From: Bacteroidota bacterium
GTDB lineage: Bacteria > Bacteroidota > Bacteroidia > Chitinophagales > BACL12
Reading direction: 5' to 3'
DNA length: 64,000 nt
Assembly: GCA_016706865.1 (NCBI GenBank)
Contig: JADJIS010000003.1
Location: 2,405,780 to 2,469,779, forward strand
Shown here: positions 1-8,912 of the stretch, in pieces
How positions within the stretch are numbered: the first letter of the stretch is position 1
Layout of the letters: each line of letters opens with the position of its first letter
Program-made: the position numbers and the translations under genes
Notes under the pieces: generated by a model
Databases searched by the model: none
Told to the model about the DNA's origin: nothing
The model's input: only the letters and a program-made list of their open reading frames with translations

Positions 1-1
1 T

Positions 2-79
2 TGCGTTATTTGGAACAGGGGTGATGGAAAAAAATGGCATGATATTTTAACCAATTCGCCAATACAAATCACATTATAA
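2..79 (+). CDS. C-terminal end of an upstream gene (partial)
   Basis: A frame is open from the left edge and stops with TAA at 77-79, directly abutting the ATG of the next gene. It encodes about 25 residues rich in Trp and Gly. It may be the tail of a gene that starts outside the window. The family cannot be identified from so little sequence. Confidence 0.3.
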   Translation, partial: CVIWNRGDGKKWHDILTNSPIQITL

Positions 80-436
80 ATGACCTCAACAAAAAACTGG
101 ATGGAATGCATGATGTACGACATTGCTGAAATGGGCGAAATTGACATCGTGGAAAACACTCTCCAAATTAATGATCAGAATGTATTGCGTACTAAACTCA
201 TTGAGGTTATCAGTTACCTGATAGATCATAATTTTGAAAAATTACTTCTTATTTTATACCGTATTGATGTAGATGAAGAAAAAGCAAAAACATTGCTTTC
301 CAAACATCTTCCCTCTGCTGCACCTGAAATTTTAGCAGATCTTATCATCCAACGCCAGATCAAAAAGGAAGAGGTGAAAAAATCGTTCACACAATATGCA
401 GCTGAATTTACCGATGATGAGGATCTGAGGTTGTAA
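80..436 (+). CDS. Conserved hypothetical protein, small acidic helical
   Basis: This 118-residue protein is mostly alpha-helical by composition, acidic at its C-terminus, and has no signal peptide or membrane segment. The start ATG directly follows the stop of the preceding frame (TAAATG), which suggests an operon; Met8, Met11 and Met12 are alternative starts. I do not recognise a named domain. The length and style resemble small cytosolic Bacteroidota proteins of unknown function. Confidence 0.6.
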   Translation: MTSTKNWMECMMYDIAEMGEIDIVENTLQINDQNVLRTKLIEVISYLIDHNFEKLLLILYRIDVDEEKAKTLLSKHLPSAAPEILADLIIQRQIKKEEVKKSFTQYAAEFTDDEDLRL

Positions 437-495
437 ACTTTGTTTTGGATTTTATTTTGGTGAAGGGTATAATTATATTTACCTCACATTTAAAG

Positions 496-1971
496 ATGAG
501 ATCCTTTACAATCTATCTCCGCTCACATCCATATATAATAGCAATATCCCTAATCGCTATTATCCAAATTTCTATTATATTGATATATGATTTTAATGGA
601 TATTTTGGTCAGGACAGTTACGAGTACCTTAAAACAACCCGCGAGTTAATTACCTTTTATAAAAGCGGTATTTTACCTTCCTATTCAGTATTTCCCGGAA
701 TGTACCCATTCATTTGCAGTTTGATAGGTTTAGTGATTCCGAATACACTTTTTGTGTTGCAATTTGTTTCCATTCTTTCCTTGTTGATTTCATATATTTT
801 GTTGCGACAGATCGCAATAATGATCTACAAAACTGATAATAATATTGATGTATATTTATTTAGCTTTTTTGCCCTCTCTCCCTACATTCTGCGTTTCGGG
901 ATCATAAGCATGAGTGATCTTTCAGGAATTGTTTTATGGTTGACAACACTTTATCTGAGTTTATTATTTCAATCGCGTGGAAAGTTAAAATTTTTATTAT
1001 TTGCTTGTTTATTTGGAGGATTTGCGGTAATGACACGCTATACTGCGATCGTAATCCTATTAATGCCCGCAATAATATGCATCAGACAGATATTAAAACA
1101 AAAAAAATATCATTATTTTTTAATTGCTCTGCTATTTTTTAGTTTAGGAAGTCTGCCTGATTATTTGCTTCGCGGGCGCTTCTTTTTTTGGGAATTAAAA
1201 AACAATGGAAACGCATTTCCATACTTCTATTTTGTAGATCAATATTCCATTTCGAATGTATTTAAAAGAGATTTTCACAATTTGGATGGTTGGCAAAATT
1301 ATAGGTTCCCCAATATTATTCATGTGATCCAGGTGTTTATCCACCCGGCCTTTATATTTGTTGGAACCTTTTTCCTGATTTTTATACGGAAAAAATATCT
1401 GCTTATAAAAGAACTACAACTTGCGCTTTTAACAACACTCATTTACCTTCTTTTTTTGGCGGGCAATGCATACCAGAGCAACCGCTATTTGATGTTTGTA
1501 TTACCACTTATTCTTTTGTTTTATTACGGGGCCTTTCTGGAAATTACAAGCAGGATTAATTTTCAGAATTCAAAAAAAATACTTATTATATTGATGGTTT
1601 GTTCTATCCAGCTTTTTCTTTTTATCTATTCTTTCAAAGCAACCTTAGAAATGAACAGGAATGAAAAAGCGATCACCCGTGAAATTTCTAAATTGCCGGA
1701 GGGATCCACGATATATTCGTTTTCTATTAATGGAGCATTAACAGCTTATATACCCACAATAAATATTTATGATATCTATTTAAATAAAGTAGAAGACTTA
1801 TCAATAAATAATGGTTATTTTTTATTTAATTACGAATCCTTTTCAAAACAATTCGAAGGTTTGTTGCCAATGGAAAATTATCAGTTTATTAATTCAAACT
1901 ACAAGCTTAAAACAGTGTCGAAATTTGAAAATGGTTGGGAATTATATCAAATAATTTCTCTCACAAAATAA
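496..1971 (+). CDS. Multi-pass membrane glycosyltransferase-like protein (GT39/ArnT-like)
   Basis: The 491-residue protein has about ten hydrophobic segments. After the first membrane helix comes an acidic patch in the first periplasmic loop (GYFGQDSYEY), the layout of GT-C glycosyltransferases that use lipid-linked sugars (GT39, ArnT, PMT). A later segment carries the conserved-looking NAYQSNRYLMFVLPL stretch. The ATG at 496 is preferred to the in-frame ATG at 445 because it opens with a Lys/Arg-containing tail followed by the first helix. The donor and acceptor cannot be predicted. The 3' end overlaps the convergent DUF456 gene by about 25 bases. Confidence 0.6.
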   Translation: MRSFTIYLRSHPYIIAISLIAIIQISIILIYDFNGYFGQDSYEYLKTTRELITFYKSGILPSYSVFPGMYPFICSLIGLVIPNTLFVLQFVSILSLLISYILLRQIAIMIYKTDNNIDVYLFSFFALSPYILRFGIISMSDLSGIVLWLTTLYLSLLFQSRGKLKFLLFACLFGGFAVMTRYTAIVILLMPAIICIRQILKQKKYHYFLIALLFFSLGSLPDYLLRGRFFFWELKNNGNAFPYFYFVDQYSISNVFKRDFHNLDGWQNYRFPNIIHVIQVFIHPAFIFVGTFFLIFIRKKYLLIKELQLALLTTLIYLLFLAGNAYQSNRYLMFVLPLILLFYYGAFLEITSRINFQNSKKILIILMVCSIQLFLFIYSFKATLEMNRNEKAITREISKLPEGSTIYSFSINGALTAYIPTINIYDIYLNKVEDLSINNGYFLFNYESFSKQFEGLLPMENYQFINSNYKLKTVSKFENGWELYQIISLTK

Positions 1972-2438
1972 AAGGTCATCACTATAACGGTTACCAGTTT
2001 TATAAAAGTTCCTGCAAGAAATCCGATAAAACTTCCCCATGCGCTTCTCATAGCTCTTTTTTTATTTTTATTGTCGTGTAATATCTCTCCTAAATATGCC
2101 CCGGCAAAGGGTCCAATAATCAAACCTAAGGGTTGTGGAGGAATAAATATCCCTACCAGAGTTCCAACCATAGCACCTTTTTGTCCTGCTTTAGTACCAC
2201 CATATTTTTTGGTCCCCCAACTAGGAATATAATATTCGAGTATTCCTTGAATTATTACTACAATAGCCCATATAATTAGAAATTCATTAGAAAATTCACC
2301 AAATCTGGAGAAATGCAGTAAAATAAATCCTCCATAACAAAGAGGTGGCCCGGGCAAAATCGGCAAAACACTGCCGAGTATTCCCACCAGCATAAAAATT
2401 ATGGCCAATATCAATAAAACGATATCCAAAGCATTCAA
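1947..2438 (-). CDS. DUF456 domain membrane protein
   Basis: The 163-residue integral membrane protein matches the DUF456 family in length and motifs. It has an N-terminal helix ending in LPILPGPPL, a GTKKYGGTKAGQKGAMVG segment, and Gly-rich helices around IIGPFAGAYLGE. Its function is unknown. It is convergent with the upstream membrane gene, so it is probably a single-gene unit. Confidence 0.8.
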   Translation of the reverse strand: MNALDIVLLILAIIFMLVGILGSVLPILPGPPLCYGGFILLHFSRFGEFSNEFLIIWAIVVIIQGILEYYIPSWGTKKYGGTKAGQKGAMVGTLVGIFIPPQPLGLIIGPFAGAYLGEILHDNKNKKRAMRSAWGSFIGFLAGTFIKLVTVIVMTFYFVREII

Positions 2439-2466
2439 AATTAATAGTTGAAAGCCACTGTTGTTG

Positions 2467-2474
2467 TATTTTTG
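2467..2474 (+). promoter_or_regulatory. -7 promoter element (TAnnTTTG) for fahA
   Basis: TATTTTTG matches the Bacteroidota -7 consensus and lies 18 bases before the fumarylacetoacetase ATG. No convincing -33 box is seen at 19-21 bases upstream. Confidence 0.4.
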
Positions 2475-2491
2475 TGAAATAAATAAGATTT

Positions 2492-3766
2492 ATGGAAGTG
2501 GATTCTAATGACCCAAAACTTTCGTCCTGGGTTCCTGTTGATGCAAATAGTGATTTTCCAATACAAAATCTGCCTTTTGGAATTTTTAGAAAGGAGGATG
2601 AACATCCACGTGTTGGTGTTGCCATCGGAAATTTCGTACTCGACCTTTATGCCTTGAATAAGGAAGATTTTTTCGGAGCATTATTACTTGACGATAATGT
2701 TTTCTACAACTATTATTTAAATGACCTGATAAAAACCGGGAAATACAAGATCAGAGCATTGCGATTTGCAATTTCACTTTTATTACGAGAAGGAAATACT
2801 TCTTTAAAGAACAGAACAGAGGATTATAATAAATTTTTAATTCCCATGGAGGAAGTAGAAATGTTGCTTCCAATAAATCCGGGAGATTATACTGACTTTT
2901 ATTCCAGTGAACAGCATGCTACCAACATTGGTAAAATGTTTCGTCCCGACAATCCCTTATTGCCAAATTGGAAACATATGCCAATTGGTTATCACGGAAG
3001 ATGTTCTTCCATTGTTAAAAGTGGAACAGAAATAAGAAGACCAAAAGGGCAAACAATTACCAAAGATGGAGATTCACCCACTTTTGGGCCATCAAAACAG
3101 TTGGATTTTGAATTGGAAATGGCATTTATTACACATGAAGGCAAACCTCTAGGTGAAAGTATCACTACCGAAGAAGCTGATGATTATATTTTCGGGATGG
3201 TGATCTTCAACGATTGGAGTGCACGTGATATTCAGCGATGGGAATACGTTCCATTGGGACCATTTTTGGCAAAGAATTTCGCATCTTCTATTTCTTCCTG
3301 GGTTGTTACACTGGATGCATTGGAACCATATAGAATACCAGGAACAAACCAAGTTCCGGAAGTTTTGGATTATTTAAAATTTGAAGGAAATAAAAATATA
3401 GATATTAACCTTGAAGTTTATATTTCTCCCGAATTTACCGAGGCTAGTTTAATAAGCAGTTCTAATTATAAATATATGTATTGGAACATGGCACAACAGC
3501 TTGCACACCAAACATGCAATGGATGTAATGTTCGCGCTGCAGATATTTATGCATCGGGTACAATTAGCGGCAATGAACCAAATACTTACGGTAGTATGAT
3601 GGAACTTACCTGGCGTGGTGAACGACCTATCACAATGAACGACGGAACAGAAAGAAAATTTATTAATGATTACGACACTGTAATTATGAAAGCCTGGTGT
3701 GAAAAAGACGGCGTTCGTATCGGATTTGGGGAGGTAAGAAATAAAATATATCCCGCCTTAAAATAA
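2492..3766 (+). CDS. fahA: Fumarylacetoacetase
   Basis: It hydrolyses fumarylacetoacetate to fumarate and acetoacetate, the last step of tyrosine/homogentisate degradation. The 424-residue length is normal for the family. The sequence shows the small N-terminal domain (PFGIFR...RVGVAIG), then the catalytic domain with DFYSSEQHATNIG, GYHGRCSSIVKSGTEIRRPKGQ-type segments, the metal-binding region QLDFELEMAF, and FNDWSARDIQRWEYVPLGPFLAKNF. The C-terminus keeps GTISG and GFGEV. The neighbouring flavin reductase-like gene could belong to the same catabolic unit, but other homogentisate genes are absent here. Confidence 0.95.
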   Translation: MEVDSNDPKLSSWVPVDANSDFPIQNLPFGIFRKEDEHPRVGVAIGNFVLDLYALNKEDFFGALLLDDNVFYNYYLNDLIKTGKYKIRALRFAISLLLREGNTSLKNRTEDYNKFLIPMEEVEMLLPINPGDYTDFYSSEQHATNIGKMFRPDNPLLPNWKHMPIGYHGRCSSIVKSGTEIRRPKGQTITKDGDSPTFGPSKQLDFELEMAFITHEGKPLGESITTEEADDYIFGMVIFNDWSARDIQRWEYVPLGPFLAKNFASSISSWVVTLDALEPYRIPGTNQVPEVLDYLKFEGNKNIDINLEVYISPEFTEASLISSSNYKYMYWNMAQQLAHQTCNGCNVRAADIYASGTISGNEPNTYGSMMELTWRGERPITMNDGTERKFINDYDTVIMKAWCEKDGVRIGFGEVRNKIYPALK

Positions 3767-3820
3767 AATTAAGTCAATTTACATCTACAATCATTTATTA
3801 AATACTAATAAACTCATCCT

Positions 3821-4693
3821 ATGTTAAGAATAAATCCTTCAGAAACTCCGATGCCAAAAATGCATCAATATATTTTAGGATCAGTTTCACCCCGGCCTAT
3901 AGCATTTGCAAGCACAATGGATACAGAAGGTAATCCTAATCTTGCACCATTCAGTTTTTTTAATGCAGTTGGATCAAATCCTCCAACTGTTATTTTTTCA
4001 CCTGCAAGAAGTGGAAGGGATAATAGTACAAAAAACACTTTAGACAATGTGGAAGCAACGGGTGAAGTGGTGATCAATATTGTTAACTACGCCATTGTAC
4101 AGCAAATGAGTCTCGCAAGTTCCCCTTATCCCAAAGGTGTAAATGAATTTATTAAATCAGGACTCACACCAATAGCATCTGAAATGGTTAAGCCCTTCAG
4201 GGTTAAAGAAAGCATTATACAAATGGAATGCAAGGTGAAGGATATTTATTATACCGGGAAAACCGGAGGTGCCGGAAATATTATAATAAGTGAAATCATA
4301 TTAATGCACATAAACGAGGAAATTCTTGATGAGAATGGCAGAATGGATCCGCATAAAATGGATCTGGTTGCGAGGATGGGTGGAGATTATTATTGCCGAG
4401 TAATACCAGAGTCTTTATTTCTTTTACCGCAACCTAAAGATACTTGTGGTATTGGTGTAGATGTTTTGCCATTTTCTGTAAGAAACAGTAAAATATTATC
4501 GGGTAATGATCTTGGGCAACTAGGTAGTTTATTAGAGTTACCTGAAAAAGAAGAAGTTGAAAAAATTATAGCTCAATTTTCCCCTGATGCAACAGAAGAG
4601 GAATTGCATCAACTTGCAAAAAATAAATTGCAACAAAAAGAAGTAAAGGAAGCTATTAAAATTTTACTTCTAAAAGAATATAAATTTATTTAA
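3821..4693 (+). CDS. Flavin reductase-like domain protein
   Basis: This 290-residue protein has an N-terminal flavin reductase-like FMN-binding split barrel (SPRPIAFASTMDTEGNPNLAPFSFF, then the NAVGSNPP and STKNTLDNV segments). The helical C-terminal extension of about 80 residues is Glu/Lys-rich. Family members bind FMN and either reduce flavin or act as oxidoreductases. It lies 54 bases after fahA on the same strand, which fits a role in aromatic catabolism, though this is inference from position. Confidence 0.8.
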   Translation: MLRINPSETPMPKMHQYILGSVSPRPIAFASTMDTEGNPNLAPFSFFNAVGSNPPTVIFSPARSGRDNSTKNTLDNVEATGEVVINIVNYAIVQQMSLASSPYPKGVNEFIKSGLTPIASEMVKPFRVKESIIQMECKVKDIYYTGKTGGAGNIIISEIILMHINEEILDENGRMDPHKMDLVARMGGDYYCRVIPESLFLLPQPKDTCGIGVDVLPFSVRNSKILSGNDLGQLGSLLELPEKEEVEKIIAQFSPDATEEELHQLAKNKLQQKEVKEAIKILLLKEYKFI

Positions 4694-4714
4694 TAACTTC
4701 CATTTATAACAAAA

Positions 4715-5236
4715 CTATACAAACACTATATGTGTACCTTTACCAGCTGCTCTCTGATAAAAATCGCCGATGGTAATTATATCATCTACACCTTCGTATA
4801 GATCATCTTTAGTAATTTTAAACATATCGGCTGCTAATTTGCATCCATGTAAGGTTACGCCGGATGCTGTAAGAATATCTAAAAATTCGTGAATTGTTGG
4901 CAGATCCATTGCCTCCATTTGTTTTTTCATCATTCTGGATGCATAACTTTCCATACCTGGCAATCCACCTAAGAAAGTTGGAATATGCATTCCCGGATTA
5001 CCAACTGTTGCTATGTGTAAATGTTCAAGGCGTTTTTTATGTACAGCATCTAAACCGAAAAATGTAAAAAATATTTCTGCTTCAATTCCTTCCATTCTGG
5101 CGCCATTTGCCATAATAAAACATGCATATACACTTTCGATGCCTGCTTTTGATAAAATGAAACACATTTTTTTAACGGTTTCCTTTGATTCGACGCCATT
5201 TGTTACAGGTGCGTCTTTTATTAATAAGTCTTCCAT
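4715..5236 (-). CDS. DsrE/DsrF-like sulfur-relay protein
   Basis: The 173-residue protein resembles the DsrE/DsrF/peroxiredoxin-like group. It has ANGARMEGIEAEIFFTFFGLDAV near the middle and a TLHGCKLAADMFKI segment with one conserved-looking Cys. Such proteins carry persulfide sulfur or scaffold its transfer. It is the last gene of a three-gene unit after sulfide:quinone oxidoreductase and the TusE/DsrC-like gene, with 21 bases between it and the latter. A role in handling sulfane sulfur made from sulfide is therefore likely. Confidence 0.75.
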   Translation of the reverse strand: MEDLLIKDAPVTNGVESKETVKKMCFILSKAGIESVYACFIMANGARMEGIEAEIFFTFFGLDAVHKKRLEHLHIATVGNPGMHIPTFLGGLPGMESYASRMMKKQMEAMDLPTIHEFLDILTASGVTLHGCKLAADMFKITKDDLYEGVDDIITIGDFYQRAAGKGTHIVFV

Positions 5237-5257
5237 AAATTTGATTTTATCCGTGAA

Positions 5258-5569
5258 TTAAATACAACTTACAGGTTTTGGAATTCCTGCAATTTTAGAT
5301 GCTTTTTTTAAAGGGCCATTGGGGAATAACGAATAAAATTCTTTAATATCCGTAATTCCACTTGAACCCACTTTGCGAATTGTTATTGGAACATTATTTT
5401 TGTGTTGTTCCTGTAAATAATTGATAACAGCCCAGTGTTTTGTGTCAAGAGCATTTACACCTTCCTGCTTGGCTATTTCTTCTGCAATGGTTTTATTCCA
5501 TTGTGAGAAATCGGTGAGATATCCTTCTTCATTCACCTTTATTGTTGCTCCATTGATTACCTTTTCCAT
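5258..5569 (-). CDS. tusE: TusE/DsrC/DsvC-family sulfur carrier
   Basis: The 103-residue length and C-terminal tail (KIAGIPKPVSCI) identify the TusE/DsrC family. The penultimate Cys (CysA) is present. The position eleven residues earlier, which is Cys in true DsrC, is Ser, so this is the single-Cys form typical of sulfur-trafficking TusE-like proteins rather than of a sulfite-reductase partner. It is cotranscribed with sulfide:quinone oxidoreductase upstream and a DsrE-like gene downstream, suggesting that it accepts persulfide sulfur. Confidence 0.85.
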   Translation of the reverse strand: MEKVINGATIKVNEEGYLTDFSQWNKTIAEEIAKQEGVNALDTKHWAVINYLQEQHKNNVPITIRKVGSSGITDIKEFYSLFPNGPLKKASKIAGIPKPVSCI

Positions 5570-5612
5570 TGTATTATTTATTAGTTTGTTAATTTATTAG
5601 TTTGTTAATTTA

Positions 5613-6863
5613 TTAGTCGTGCACAGGAATATGTTTTCCGGCGGTGGACATTTGAGGATGTATAAAAGGAATAGATCTTCCGTGCATTAAAACATTCCAA
5701 TATATCCATTTAAATCCAAGTTTTCCCATATGGTTGAGCATGGATTCTTCCATCAGCGACATTGGACCAATTCCAGGGAAAGGGAATGACCCATCCACAG
5801 GTTCCTGATCATAATTAAAATCGATCAATAATGCTTTGTGATTTCCTGTTTCAACAAAACAATTCGCATGTCCATCAAAATGTGCTTTTAATTCTTCTCC
5901 ATTGATATAATGCAGAATATTTTCGGTCAGTATTTCCGATTCAAAATGAGCTACGGACCCGGCTTTTGATGCCGGCAAACTGGTGGCATCGCCGATGGCA
6001 AAAATATTATCCTTAATTGTTGACTGTAAGGTAAATTTATTTGTTGAAACATAATTCAATTCATCTCCCATACCTGATCTTGCAATAAATTCCGCTCCTT
6101 TATTCAAAGGTACTGTAACAAGCAGGTCGAAATGCACTTCGGTTCCACCATAATCAATCAATTTTTTTGTTTCATTATCAATTTTTTCTACATTAAAATC
6201 TGTAACGAGGTTTATATTTTTTTCTTCAATAAGATGACCAAGTTTTTTTGATGCAAAAGGTTTGGTAAATGCACCGCTCAATGGTGTTACATAAGTTATT
6301 TCCACCTCATCTCTCATTCCCTTGTGCTTAAAATAATCATCGGCAAGAAATACAAATTCCAAAGGCGCAACGGGACATTTAATTGGTAATTCTGTGATAT
6401 GCACCACAAGCTTACCTCCTTCCCAACTTTTTAATTTATCATGTAAAGCTTTTGCACCTTCAAAAGAATAAAAATCGAAAATATCTTTATACCATAATGG
6501 TCCTTTCATGCCTTCTGTTTCCTCCGGTGCAATGCTGCAACCCGAAGCGATAATGAGAATATCATATGGAATTTTAATACCATCATTTAACAGAACAACA
6601 TTGTTTTCATGTTCAATTTTTTGAATTTTTGAAGATATAAATTCCACTCCATGAGGAATAAATTTTGTTATTGGTTTTTGAATTTCATGTTCATCATAAA
6701 TTCCAAACGGAAGAAATAAAAAACCAGGTTGATAATAATGTGTTGTAGCTTCATCTATTATCGTTACTTTCCAATCATGATCATGTAATTTATGTTTGAG
6801 GTGATTTGCCATCATCGTGCCGGCAGAGCCTGCACCAAGTATTACTATATTACGAGTTGCCAT
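5613..6863 (-). CDS. sqr: Sulfide:quinone oxidoreductase-family FAD protein
   Basis: The 416-residue flavoprotein begins with the Rossmann dinucleotide motif GAGSAGTMMAN and has a second FAD contact at NIFAIGDAT. Three cysteines match the sulfide:quinone oxidoreductase pattern: Cys109 (ASGCS), Cys163 (PIKCPVAP) and Cys335 (HANCF). In this family they oxidise sulfide to a persulfide while reducing membrane quinone. The C-terminal amphipathic helix region (MLNHMGKLGFKWIYWN) fits membrane docking. It leads an operon with a TusE-like and a DsrE-like gene, which implies detoxification or use of sulfide. The exact SQR subtype is not assigned. Confidence 0.85.
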   Translation of the reverse strand: MATRNIVILGAGSAGTMMANHLKHKLHDHDWKVTIIDEATTHYYQPGFLFLPFGIYDEHEIQKPITKFIPHGVEFISSKIQKIEHENNVVLLNDGIKIPYDILIIASGCSIAPEETEGMKGPLWYKDIFDFYSFEGAKALHDKLKSWEGGKLVVHITELPIKCPVAPLEFVFLADDYFKHKGMRDEVEITYVTPLSGAFTKPFASKKLGHLIEEKNINLVTDFNVEKIDNETKKLIDYGGTEVHFDLLVTVPLNKGAEFIARSGMGDELNYVSTNKFTLQSTIKDNIFAIGDATSLPASKAGSVAHFESEILTENILHYINGEELKAHFDGHANCFVETGNHKALLIDFNYDQEPVDGSFPFPGIGPMSLMEESMLNHMGKLGFKWIYWNVLMHGRSIPFIHPQMSTAGKHIPVHD

Positions 6864-6880
6864 ATTTTTAAATTATACCC

Positions 6881-6888
6881 CAAAAGTA
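6881..6888 (-). promoter_or_regulatory. -7 promoter element for the sulfide operon
   Basis: On the minus strand the motif reads TACTTTTG, a match to TAnnTTTG, 18 bases before the sqr start. A clear -33 partner was not found. Confidence 0.35.
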
Positions 6889-7355
6889 GTATTGATGTTA
6901 GCATAGGAAATATGAGATAAGTTGGAGATTGGGATGATATTTATCACTGTTTGGGAACCTGTAGGTGAGTGGGGAGTAGGGAGGGGTGAATATGCTCCAC
7001 GAAAGCCGGATTTATTTACTCCTGACTAATGGCTCCTGACAATGGTGTGTGTTGAGTATACTCCAACTTGGAAAAAAGTTTCAGGTCAAAATACAAAACT
7101 CCAATGTTAACAGTACCGGGCTCACGCCTCACGATTGACGATTCACGAAAATGAGTAATGAGTAATGAGTAATGAGTAGGTAGTCGAAAGCATTTTAATT
7201 TATCCTCCGAAATGAACTTTTAATGTTGAAATCAAGATTTAGATCCACAGTCAAGGTAAACTCATTACTCATAACTCATCACTCATTCAATCATGGCGTA
7301 ATCAAAATTCCCATCCAAACTCGAAGTTAACTCACTACTCCCCGCTCCCCTCTCA
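6889..7355. repeat. Intergenic region with simple and inverted repeats
   Basis: This stretch of roughly 470 bases has no convincing gene. A run of TGAGTAA units at about 7151-7178 is mirrored by ACTCATT units at about 7260-7286, so the two could pair across a loop of about 80 bases. It also contains a 23-base sequence (7128-7150) repeated exactly at 11125-11147. The composition resembles short intergenic repeats spread between Bacteroidota genes. Confidence 0.5.
7128..7150 (+). repeat. Dispersed 23-base intergenic repeat, copy 1
   Basis: It is identical over 23 bases to 11125-11147 (core CACGATTGACGATTCACG). Both copies lie between genes. The core is itself partly repetitive (CACGATTGACGATTCAC). 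Confidence 0.6.
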
Positions 7356-7976
7356 CTATTTCCATTCCGGAAGCTTTGCGGGCATATTTCGTTTTCTTTT
7401 TTGCCATTGAATGGGTTTTATCACCTCTTCATAAAAGAAAGAAATAGGGTTCATAATTGGAGAAGGAGCTTTAGGAACGGTATCAATTTCACCGGGAGAT
7501 TTTAATCCGGGAATAGGAGCAACAGTATATTGTCTGTTTTCCTGGTAAGCGAGAAAAGCATCTCTGAAATCTTCCGGACTTGGCCAGGGATATATTTCAA
7601 CTGCATCCAACGTTATAGTGTCTTTTTTTAGAAACACTGCAATGGATGCGATATTATCGGTTCCGGTGTCAGGAACTATATAATATTTTGGTTTATAGCC
7701 TAAAGCAGAAAATTGAATTGTATCCCTGCGGGCAACAACAATGGAAAAAAATCCTTCCATGCTGGCATTCACACCTCTGAACTCATTTTCAACTATAACC
7801 GTAGCATAAGATACAGGTATATTTGTTTGTTCATCGGTTATGATACCGGAAAGCTGTATTAAATTATTTTGAGCAGATACAGAGTATTGTGAAAAACAGA
7901 TCAATAAAATTGGGATCAGAAACCAGGGCCTTCTTGTGTGCAGCGACATTAATTTAGTTAACGAATATTGACGCAA
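7356..7976 (-). CDS. Carboxypeptidase-like regulatory domain protein, exported
   Basis: The 206-residue protein has an N-terminal signal peptide ending near SVSAQ and a CarboxypepD_reg-like beta domain (LSGIITDEQTNIPVSYATVIVENEFRGVNASMEGFFSIVV...DTIQFSALGYKP). This is the domain found at the front of TonB-dependent receptors in this phylum. Here it stands alone, with a Pro-rich C-terminal tail. Met10 (start 7949) is a plausible alternative that gives a more typical signal peptide. Its role is unknown. Confidence 0.75.
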   Translation of the reverse strand: MRQYSLTKLMSLHTRRPWFLIPILLICFSQYSVSAQNNLIQLSGIITDEQTNIPVSYATVIVENEFRGVNASMEGFFSIVVARRDTIQFSALGYKPKYYIVPDTGTDNIASIAVFLKKDTITLDAVEIYPWPSPEDFRDAFLAYQENRQYTVAPIPGLKSPGEIDTVPKAPSPIMNPISFFYEEVIKPIQWQKRKRNMPAKLPEWK

Positions 7977-8038
7977 GTTATGATTTGTTAGCGAATATTT
8001 GCTAAAATTTGCACAGAAATTAACTTAACTTAACCGAT

Positions 8039-8683
8039 ATGGAACCTGTTGAAGGAAATATACATCACCTGAGAGAAAATTATGAAAGTGGGACTTTGGA
8101 TATCAATAATATGTATCCCTCCCCTTTATTACAATTTGCCTCCTGGTTCGAGGAAGCCGGTAAGGCGGGAATTTCAGAGCCCAATGCGATGGTTTTATCT
8201 ACAGTTTCGCCGGAAGGCAAACCTTCATCAAGAGTAGTGCTTTTGAAAGAATTTAACGGGAAAGGATTTATTTTTTTTACAAACTATCTCAGTAAAAAAG
8301 GGCAGGAACTTTCTCAAAACCCGTACGCCTGTTTAAACTTCTGGTGGGGACCCCTGGAACGCCAGATTAGAATTAGCGGAGTGATCACTAAAATTTCTGA
8401 AAAAGAATGTGATGAATATTTTTATTCACGACCGATCGGAAGTCAGGCTGGAGCTGTTATTTCCCCACAAAGCTCAGAGATTGAGAGCAGAGAATGGCTG
8501 GAACAAAAATTTATTGAAATTCAACTTAAGGGCGAAATAAAACGACCTGATCATTGGGGTGGTTATATTCTTATTCCCGAAACACTGGAATTCTGGCAAG
8601 GCAGAAGTAACAGGTTACACGACCGCTTAGTTTATGATAAAACTGAAAACGGCAACTGGAAAATTAAACGCCTTGCACCGTAA
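8039..8683 (+). CDS. pdxH: Pyridoxamine 5'-phosphate oxidase
   Basis: This FMN enzyme oxidises pyridoxamine or pyridoxine 5'-phosphate to pyridoxal 5'-phosphate. The 214-residue length and motifs are diagnostic: PSSRVVLLKEFNGKGFIFFTNY, NFWWGPLERQIRISG, SRPIGSQAGAVISPQS and the C-terminal EFWQGRSNRLHDR...WKIKRLAP. It appears to be transcribed alone, with a repeat-filled gap behind it. Confidence 0.96.
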   Translation: MEPVEGNIHHLRENYESGTLDINNMYPSPLLQFASWFEEAGKAGISEPNAMVLSTVSPEGKPSSRVVLLKEFNGKGFIFFTNYLSKKGQELSQNPYACLNFWWGPLERQIRISGVITKISEKECDEYFYSRPIGSQAGAVISPQSSEIESREWLEQKFIEIQLKGEIKRPDHWGGYILIPETLEFWQGRSNRLHDRLVYDKTENGNWKIKRLAP

Positions 8684-8741
8684 CTAAGAATATAGTATTT
8701 AGTATATAGTATTTAGAGTGCTCCGGCTCGAACGTAGAACC

Positions 8742-8870
8742 CTGCTACTGCCTACTGCCACTGCCACTGCCTACTGCCACTGCCTACTGCCACTGCCCAC
8801 TGCCCACTGCCTACTGCCACTGCCTACTACTCTACCAACTACCACTGCCAACTACTCCAAACCTTCCCTG
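8742..8870 (+). repeat. Degenerate CTGCCACTGCCTA microsatellite
   Basis: About 130 bases consist of interleaved CTGCCACTGC and CTACTGCC units that decay towards CTACCAACTAC at the right. An open frame through it is only a by-product of the repeat. It separates pdxH from the clpS promoter. Confidence 0.8.
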
Positions 8871-8886
8871 TTTGGCAAAAATTCAG

Positions 8887-8894
8887 TACCTTTG
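8887..8894 (+). promoter_or_regulatory. -7 promoter element for clpS-aat
   Basis: TACCTTTG matches the TAnnTTTG consensus and lies 18 bases before the clpS ATG. A TTTG is present upstream, but only 12 bases away. Confidence 0.45.
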
Positions 8895-8912
8895 CACTAA
8901 ATTACTGCTACT

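Noticed and set aside
8718..8900. Open frame across the CTGCCACTGC repeat
   Set aside because: The protein is only a translation of the microsatellite, with no start context or domain.
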